NCBI RefSeq assembly: GCF_016428645.1
Contig: NZ_JAELXW010000022.1
Coordinates: 1-64,000 of the forward strand
DNA length: 64,000 nt
Direction: 5' to 3'
From: Glycomyces salinus
GTDB taxonomy: Bacteria; Actinomycetota; Actinomycetes; Mycobacteriales; Micromonosporaceae
Shown: positions 58,738 through 64,000 of the stretch, piece after piece
Numbering within the stretch: position 1 is the stretch's first letter
Layout of the letters: every line of letters starts with the position of its first letter
Notes under the pieces: model-generated
Told to the model about the DNA's origin: nothing
Seen by the model: the letters and a program-made list of their open reading frames with translations, nothing else
Databases searched by the model: none
Program-made: the position numbers and the translations under genes

Positions 58738-59594
58738 GTGGGTGACACCGCCTTGGCCAGCCGCCTGCCGAGCGGCGCCAGGGCCGCTACGGCGAGGCCG
58801 ACGAGCGGTCGCCCGCTGCGGGACGCCAGGGCGCCTTGGAGGGTCGGCATCGAGGTGATGCCCGCCGCGACCGCCGAGCGGATCGTTCCGGCGTCGGGCC
58901 TGGCCACTGCGGCGCGCTGGGCCCGGCCGAAGTCGAACGCGTACCGGCCCGCCAGGAGCGCCGAGGCCGCGCCGGACGTTCTCGGCGTCGCCTCGGGTCG
59001 GGCGGTCGAGGCGGCGGCGATCCCGGCGGTGGCGGTCATCGTCGCCGCGGGCAGGACCGGGTCGGCCCCGGTGGTCTCGCGGCGCGACAGTTCGGTGACG
59101 GCCCAGGTGTGCGCGGCCATCACCGCGGCCGGTCGCAGCGCGCGGCGCACGCGGCCCGGAGCGGCGCCGAGCAGGACGTCCAGGCCCCGGCACAGCGCCA
59201 TCCCGGCGGGGCCGGCGGCGGTGTTCTTGAGTTTGAGGTCGTAGGTCCAGACCGCCGCCGCCAGCGCGGCGGCGGTGGGAAGGACTCGGCGTCCGCCCGC
59301 CGCGGCGGCGATCGCCAGGCCGGTCGCGGTCAGGCCGCCTGCGGCGAGCAGCGCCTGCCCGGGGCCGACCCGGCCGGAGGGTATCGGCCGGGTCGGCCGC
59401 TCGACGGCGTCGAGTTCGCGGTCGGCCCAGTCGTTGGCGGCCATGCCCGCCCAGTAGAGGCACACCGAGGCCGCGGCGATACCGGCCGTGCGCCGGTTCA
59501 GGCATCCGGCGGCGGCCGCGCCCGCGACGGCGTCGCCCGGCACCGACAGCGCGCCCGGGGCACGCACCAGTTCGATGAGGTCACGCGGTCGCAT
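58734..59594 (-). CDS. eboC: EboC-like UbiA prenyltransferase (SCO3242 family)
   Basis: The 286-residue integral membrane protein has the UbiA fold, with the first Asp-rich motif MAANDWADRELDAVERP and the second motif YDLKLKNTAAGPAG; about eight helices are predicted. It should transfer a prenyl or similar lipid chain to an acceptor at the membrane. It resembles the SCO3242 family of actinobacteria and corresponds to EboC. Its start overlaps the preceding gene by 14 bases and its stop overlaps the EboA-fusion start by four. The acceptor and donor are unknown. Confidence 0.87.
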   Translation of the reverse strand: MRPRDLIELVRAPGALSVPGDAVAGAAAAGCLNRRTAGIAAASVCLYWAGMAANDWADRELDAVERPTRPIPSGRVGPGQALLAAGGLTATGLAIAAAAGGRRVLPTAAALAAAVWTYDLKLKNTAAGPAGMALCRGLDVLLGAAPGRVRRALRPAAVMAAHTWAVTELSRRETTGADPVLPAATMTATAGIAAASTARPEATPRTSGAASALLAGRYAFDFGRAQRAAVARPDAGTIRSAVAAGITSMPTLQGALASRSGRPLVGLAVAALAPLGRRLAKAVSPT

Positions 59595-60723
59595 CGTTCG
59601 GTCCCTCCGCCCATTCGAGCAGCGCCCGCCACTGGTCGGCCAGGGCGTGCGGGACGTCGCCGATCGGGTCCTTGAAGAAGAACGCCAGCTGCGGCAGCGG
59701 GCCGACCTCGCCGCGCTCGTGCGCGGCGGCGGTGAGGCGGGCCAGGTCGATCACCAGCGGGGCGGCCAGCGCCGAATCGCAGCCGTGCCAGGTGAACTCC
59801 ATCCGCATGGGCGTGCCGAGGAACCCGCTGAAGGTGATCAGGTCCCAGGCGGTCTTGCGGTCGCCTAGGTCGGGCACGTATTCGATGCCGGTCCGTCCTT
59901 CGGGTTCGTATCCCAGGGTCTCGCGCAGCACGCGCTGCTTGCTGGCGGTCTTGGCCGCGTTGGCCTCCGGCTCGGCCAGGTTCGCGCCGTCGCCGCCGCC
60001 CAGCAGGTTGAGTCCCGACCACGACCGCACCCGCAGGTTCCGCATCGCGAACATCGGGGCGAGGACCGATTTGAGCAGCGTCTCGCCGGTCTTGCCGTCG
60101 TGGCCCGCGAACGGCGCGCCCGATCGGACCGCGAGTTCGGCCAGGGCGGGCAGGCGCGCCCCGGTCGAGGGTGTGAAGTCCACATACGAGCATCCGGCGG
60201 TGAAGGCCGCGTAGGCGTACATCGAGCTCGGCGGCAGCGGTGCGCCCTTCCGCAGCGCCGCGTCCAGTTCGCGCAGGCCGCGGTGGGCGCTCAGCGGCGC
60301 GGCCGCCGGTTCGGTGGAGGCGACGTTGACGACCACCACCCGGCGCAGGTCGTGCCGCGACCGGAAGTCCTCCAAGTCCGCGACCACTTGCCGGACCTGG
60401 TCGTGCTGGATCGGATCGCGCGGCGCCGGACGCAGGTCCGCCTCGGTCTCGTGCAGCGCTTCGGCGGTCTTCTCGACGACGTCCGTCGGCAGGACTCCCG
60501 CCTGAGCCAGCGAGAGCGAGCGCTCCATCAGGCTCGCCGTGACGCGGTCGTGCCCGCCGAAGACCAGGTCGGACATGGCGGGCAGGTCCGCGCCGCGCAG
60601 TTCGGGCAGCTCGGTGACGAGGCCGACCGGCTCGGTCGGCGCCGTCCGGGCCGACAGGGCCCCGACGATCGCGCTCACCGCCACCGATCCGCGAGCGCCG
60701 ACCAGCCATACGCCGGTTCTCAT
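59581..60723 (-). CDS. myo-Inositol-1-phosphate-synthase-like protein (in the EboD position)
   Basis: This 380-residue NAD-dependent enzyme resembles myo-inositol-phosphate synthases: GVWLVGARGSVAVSAIVGAL (Rossmann loop), VVVNVASTEPAAA, PSSMYAYAAFTAGCSYVDFTPS, GHDGKTGETLLKS, and LNLLGGGDGANLAE. In standard ebo clusters this place is taken by EboD, a dehydroquinate-synthase-like cyclase; both families cyclise sugar phosphates. ATG 60723 follows GGGAGGAACC. A cyclitol or related polar metabolite may be the substrate; this is inference. Confidence 0.85.
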   Translation of the reverse strand: MRTGVWLVGARGSVAVSAIVGALSARTAPTEPVGLVTELPELRGADLPAMSDLVFGGHDRVTASLMERSLSLAQAGVLPTDVVEKTAEALHETEADLRPAPRDPIQHDQVRQVVADLEDFRSRHDLRRVVVVNVASTEPAAAPLSAHRGLRELDAALRKGAPLPPSSMYAYAAFTAGCSYVDFTPSTGARLPALAELAVRSGAPFAGHDGKTGETLLKSVLAPMFAMRNLRVRSWSGLNLLGGGDGANLAEPEANAAKTASKQRVLRETLGYEPEGRTGIEYVPDLGDRKTAWDLITFSGFLGTPMRMEFTWHGCDSALAAPLVIDLARLTAAAHERGEVGPLPQLAFFFKDPIGDVPHALADQWRALLEWAEGPNDATA

Positions 60724-60748
60724 GGTTCCTCCCTCTTTGGCAGGGGCA

Positions 60749-60784
60749 GGGAGCCCCGGCTCCGGTTCCAAGGCCGGGGCTCCC
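60749..60784 (-). terminator. Strong hairpin inside the ebo-type operon
   Basis: GGGAGCCCCGGC (60749-60760) pairs perfectly with GCCGGGGCTCCC (60773-60784), 12-base loop, in the 78-base gap between the isomerase stop and the inositol-phosphate-synthase-like start. It leaves only 25 bases for a promoter and ribosome site, so it is probably an attenuator or processing site rather than a full operon end. Confidence 0.6.
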
Positions 60785-60801
60785 CGCGTTCTGGTGCTCC
60801 G

Positions 60802-61806
60802 TCAGTCGGAGCTGAAGGCCGCGTCGAACGCGGCCTCCGGCGGGTCGAACGCGAGGCGGCGGACGAACTCCAGCGCCTCGGGGGCGCCGACCAGGCGGTC
60901 CATGCCCGCGTCCTCCCACTCCACCGAGATCGGGCCGTCGTAGCCGATCGCGTTGAGCGTCCGGAAGCACCGTTCCCAGGGCACGTCGCCGTGCCCGGTG
61001 GAGACGAAGTCCCAGCCCCGGCGCGGATCGGCCCACGGCAGGTGCGAGCCGAGCCGCCCGGCGCGGCCGTCGCTGGTCTGGAGCTTGGCGTCCTTGCAGT
61101 CGACGTGGTAGATCCGGTCCCGGAAGTCGTACAGGAATCCGGCCGGATCGATGCCCTGCCAGACCATGTGCGAGGGATCCCAGTTGAGGCCGAACGCCGG
61201 GCGGCGCCCGATCGCCTCCAGGGTCGCGACGGTGGTCCAGTAGTCGTAGGCGATCTCCGAGGGGTGGACTTCGTGGGCGAAGCGCACCCCTTCTTCGTCG
61301 AAGACGTCGAGGATCGGATTCCACCGGTCGGCGAAGTCCCGGTAGCCGGCCTCGATCGTCTCGGCCGGGACCGGCGGGAACATCGCCACGTACTTCCAGT
61401 TCGCCGAACCGGTGAAGCCGATGACGGTGTCGACGCCGAGCCGCTTGGCCGCCCGGGCGGTCGCCTTCATCTCTTCGGCGGCGCGTCCGCGCACCGCCTC
61501 AGGCTCGCCGTCGCCCCACACCCGGGCGGGGAGGATGGCCTGGTGGCGGGCATCGATCGGATCGTCGCAGACCGCCTGCCCGGCCAGGTGGTTCGAGATC
61601 GCCCACACCTTCAGGTGGTGCTTCTCGAGCAGGTCGAGCCGGGACCGGACGTAGGCGTCGTCATCGGCAGCCCGCACGACGTCGAGATGGTCGCCCCAGC
61701 AGGCGATCTCGAGCCCGTCGTAGCCCCAGCCCGAGGCCAGTCGGCACACCTCCTCGAACGGCAGGTCGGCCCATTGGCCGGTGAACAGCGTGATCGGTCG
61801 AGTCAT
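60802..61806 (-). CDS. Sugar-phosphate isomerase/epimerase-like TIM barrel protein
   Basis: The 334-residue protein has the AP endonuclease 2/xylose isomerase fold: [94 protein letters not shown] and YHVDCKDAK, with His, Glu and Asp residues that usually bind Mn or Zn. It lacks a signal peptide. ATG 61806 has GAAGGAGCG upstream, 25 bases after the sugar dehydrogenase stop. Its place suggests it makes or feeds a cyclitol to the downstream genes. Confidence 0.83.
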   Translation of the reverse strand: MTRPITLFTGQWADLPFEEVCRLASGWGYDGLEIACWGDHLDVVRAADDDAYVRSRLDLLEKHHLKVWAISNHLAGQAVCDDPIDARHQAILPARVWGDGEPEAVRGRAAEEMKATARAAKRLGVDTVIGFTGSANWKYVAMFPPVPAETIEAGYRDFADRWNPILDVFDEEGVRFAHEVHPSEIAYDYWTTVATLEAIGRRPAFGLNWDPSHMVWQGIDPAGFLYDFRDRIYHVDCKDAKLQTSDGRAGRLGSHLPWADPRRGWDFVSTGHGDVPWERCFRTLNAIGYDGPISVEWEDAGMDRLVGAPEALEFVRRLAFDPPEAAFDAAFSSD

Positions 61807-61831
61807 CGTTCGCTCCTTCGCATAGGGGAGG

Positions 61832-64000
61832 TCATCCGAAGTTCCACTGCTGGTTGGTGCCGCCGTGGCAGTTCCACACGATCGCCGCGGTGCCGTTGTC
61901 GGTCCCGGCGCCATCGACGTCCAGGCACAGCCCGGTGGCGGCGTGGGTGACGGTGCCGTCGCCGCCGAGCTCCCACTGCTGGTCCGCGCTTCCGTCGCAG
62001 TCCCAGATGGTCGCCGCGGTACCGGCTCCGGTGCCGCCGCCTTCGAGGTCCAGGCACTTGAGCGAGTCGCCGGAGTAGACCGTCAGCTCCCCCGAAGCGG
62101 TGTGCGTCCACTGTTGGTTGGAGCCGCCGTGGCAGTCCCAGATGTGGACCTCCGCGCCGTTCTGGACCGACTGGCCCGACACGTCCAGGCACCTTCCGGC
62201 GCTGGTCGACCGCAGTTCGCCGCTCTGGTCCCCGCCGGGTTCGGCGATGCCCTCGCCCTGGAACTCCATCCAGTTGACGTTCAGCAGGAAGTCGGTGCCA
62301 CCGGAGGGGCTGCGGACGACGAAGTACAGCGCCGTCCCGTCCGCCGGAACGTTCTCGAGCCCGGCGGTGACGGTCGTCCAGTTCTGCCAGCCGCCGGTGC
62401 CCTCGACCGCGGCGGAGCCGACGAGCGGACCCTCCGGGTCGTTCGCGCGGATCTCGATGACCCCGCCGGTGGTGCCGGAGGCGACCCGGAGGTCGACCGC
62501 GTCGATTCCGGAGAGGTTCATCGGTTCGAACCCGAACCAGTCGCCGTCGGTGGCCCAGCCGAGGTTCTGGCCGCCGCCGGTGTCGGTGGTCGCCTCCAGC
62601 GCCACGCCGGGGTCGTCGGAGCCGACGCCGCCGGGCACGCGCCCGGTGCCGGTGTAGTACTCGGCCTCCTTGTGCTTGGTGTGGAGGACCACGGACTCCT
62701 CGGTAGTCAGCGGCTTCGCGCCGCCCGCTCCGCCGCCGTCGGTGTAGCTGACGGTCACCACGCCGAAGATGTTCGCCCCGACGTGCCCCTCGTCGCCCGG
62801 CAGCGGGAAGGACCCCTCGCAGCCGTAGTACTGCTCGTACCCGTGGGCGTGCTCGTCGTGGCCGAGCGCGGGCTGGGTGACCACGTTCTGGCAGTCGATC
62901 TGCCCGTCCTCGGGGTCGGTGACGGTGACCCGGTACGGGATCGTGTCGCCCCAGTCGAAGAACCCGCCTTCGACCGGCAACTCGATGGTCACCGTCGGCG
63001 CGGTGTTGCCCGCGACGATCTCGACGTCGGACAGCGCCGTCCTGCCGTCCTCGGCTGTGACGGTCAGCGTGGCGAGGTGATTGCCAGCTTCGGTGTAGGT
63101 GTGCTCGGCCTCGACCCCGGTGGTGTCGGCGGTGCCGTCGCCGTCGAAGTCCCACGAGTACTCCAGTGGACCGCCTTCGGGATCGGTCGATCCGGCCCCG
63201 GAGAACTGGACGGTCAGCGGCGCCGGACCCGAGGTGGTGTCGGTCTCGATCTGCGCGATCGGATCGCGGGGGCCGCTCGAGTAGTGGTCGATCCTGTAGA
63301 TGCCCGAGTCGTCGTTGCCGCCGCCGAATCCGGTCCCCCAGTCGATGACGTACAGCGCACCGTCCGGGCCCCATTTGAGCTCGTGGATACGGGTGAAGTC
63401 CATGTCCTCCAGGATTCGGTCGACCGCGACGACGTCGCTGACCGACGCGTCGGGCTGGACGGCGAACATCCTGCCGTCGTTCCAGTCCCCGTAGATCGCC
63501 GTGCCGTCGAATTCGACGGGCCAGGCGCGGCTGGGATCGGACGCGGGGTCGTAGCGGTAGACCCCGCTGGTGGTCGGTCCGCCGCTGCCGCCGATCTCGG
63601 GCACGCCGGTCGAGGACTTGCCCATCCACATCTCCGATGCGATCGCGGGAGGGAGGTCGGTGACGCCGGTGTTGTTCGGGGAGTCGTTCACCGGGTTCGC
63701 GCAGTCGAATTCACCGCCGGACTGACCGGTGGCGAAGTCGTAGTCGACGTACGGCGTGTTGTCGCCGACGCAGTAGGGCCAGCCGTAGAAGCCGGGCTCG
63801 TCGACGATGTTCCACTCGACTCGGCCGTCCGGTCCGCGGTTCGGGTCGGCGGCTCCGGCGTCGGGACCGTAGTCGGCGACCATGACCTTCCCGGTCTCGG
63901 GGTCGGTCCCGATCGAGAACGGGTTGCGGAAGCCCATCGCGTAGATCTCGGGACGCGTGTTCGGAGTGCCGGGTTCGAACAGGTTGCCTGAGGGGATCGT
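61832..64000 (-). CDS. Secreted multidomain PQQ-type sugar dehydrogenase (5' end outside window)
   Basis: The reading frame is open to the right edge, so the N-terminus lies beyond 64000. The visible 722 residues hold the end of a glucose/sorbosone-dehydrogenase-like six-bladed propeller ([39 protein letters not shown]), a PKD domain ([22 protein letters not shown]), a CBM6-like module ([18 protein letters not shown]), and a C-terminal ricin-B lectin with three QQW repeats. It oxidises or binds polysaccharide outside the cell. A PQQ-binding half is not fully visible, so catalysis is likely but unproven. Confidence 0.88.
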   Translation of the reverse strand, partial: TIPSGNLFEPGTPNTRPEIYAMGFRNPFSIGTDPETGKVMVADYGPDAGAADPNRGPDGRVEWNIVDEPGFYGWPYCVGDNTPYVDYDFATGQSGGEFDCANPVNDSPNNTGVTDLPPAIASEMWMGKSSTGVPEIGGSGGPTTSGVYRYDPASDPSRAWPVEFDGTAIYGDWNDGRMFAVQPDASVSDVVAVDRILEDMDFTRIHELKWGPDGALYVIDWGTGFGGGNDDSGIYRIDHYSSGPRDPIAQIETDTTSGPAPLTVQFSGAGSTDPEGGPLEYSWDFDGDGTADTTGVEAEHTYTEAGNHLATLTVTAEDGRTALSDVEIVAGNTAPTVTIELPVEGGFFDWGDTIPYRVTVTDPEDGQIDCQNVVTQPALGHDEHAHGYEQYYGCEGSFPLPGDEGHVGANIFGVVTVSYTDGGGAGGAKPLTTEESVVLHTKHKEAEYYTGTGRVPGGVGSDDPGVALEATTDTGGGQNLGWATDGDWFGFEPMNLSGIDAVDLRVASGTTGGVIEIRANDPEGPLVGSAAVEGTGGWQNWTTVTAGLENVPADGTALYFVVRSPSGGTDFLLNVNWMEFQGEGIAEPGGDQSGELRSTSAGRCLDVSGQSVQNGAEVHIWDCHGGSNQQWTHTASGELTVYSGDSLKCLDLEGGGTGAGTAATIWDCDGSADQQWELGGDGTVTHAATGLCLDVDGAGTDNGTAAIVWNCHGGTNQQWNFG

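Overview
The window is a 64 kb piece of a very GC-rich chromosome. GC-rich third codon positions, mycolate-free Gram-positive hallmarks, LacI/TetR-rich carbohydrate clusters, lipoprotein binding proteins, the htrA-tatB pair and an IdeR-type iron box all point to the Actinomycetota. A sugar-scavenging filamentous group such as the Glycomycetaceae or Micromonosporaceae is a guess, not a demonstrated assignment. I see no rRNA, tRNA, CRISPR array, insertion sequence or phage module; this looks like stable chromosome.

Region 1 (0-7.6 kb) is housekeeping: a membrane-anchored HtrA-type protease, TatB, a VOC protein, a DUF4190 protein, an amidohydrolase, Ffh (SRP GTPase) and the ammonium channel Amt. 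The PII gene glnB/glnK and glnD, normally between amt and ffh in actinobacteria, are missing here.

Region 2 (7.6-14.1 kb) is an alpha-galactoside utilisation operon: two permeases, a lipoprotein binding protein, a LacI regulator and a GH36 alpha-galactosidase. Region 3 (14.1-26.2 kb) holds a Uma2 nuclease, MscL, a two-domain VOC protein, an unusual peptide/nickel-type ABC system with both permeases fused and no ATPase, a GNAT protein, a secreted glycerophosphodiesterase, an orphan sugar-binding protein preceded by several LacI-like palindromes, an ABC exporter half-transporter and a LacI regulator.

Region 4 (26.2-38 kb) is accessory. It has an FxLD-type (PCMT-like) methyltransferase, two other SAM methyltransferases, a secreted 91-residue peptide with three exact DGWSWQ repeats, an aminoglycoside-phosphotransferase-like kinase, a TetR/hydrolase divergent pair with a visible operator, an orphan Trypco2-domain protein, and LysE, EamA and MFS exporters plus a cation diffusion facilitator. 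The EamA gene has an apparent leader-peptide attenuator.

Region 5 (38-46 kb) pairs an FHA protein with a transmembrane Ser/Thr kinase and carries an iron-siderophore uptake operon (ATPase, binding protein, fused double permease) under an iron box. Region 6 (46-53 kb) is an alpha-L-rhamnoside utilisation cluster (GH78, two permeases, binding protein, LacI). Neither sugar importer has its own ATPase, so a shared MsiK-type ATPase elsewhere is expected.

Region 7 (53-64 kb) is the most interesting part: a tightly overlapping operon that is an actinobacterial version of the ebo cluster (EboF, EboE, EboB, an EboA domain fused to a TIM barrel, an EboC-like UbiA prenyltransferase, and a myo-inositol-phosphate-synthase homologue in the place of EboD). 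It is preceded by a sugar-phosphate isomerase-like gene and a large secreted PQQ-type sugar dehydrogenase with PKD, CBM6 and ricin-B modules, which runs off the window. In cyanobacteria the ebo cluster takes part in exporting a metabolite precursor to the periplasm; its substrate in actinobacteria is not known to me.
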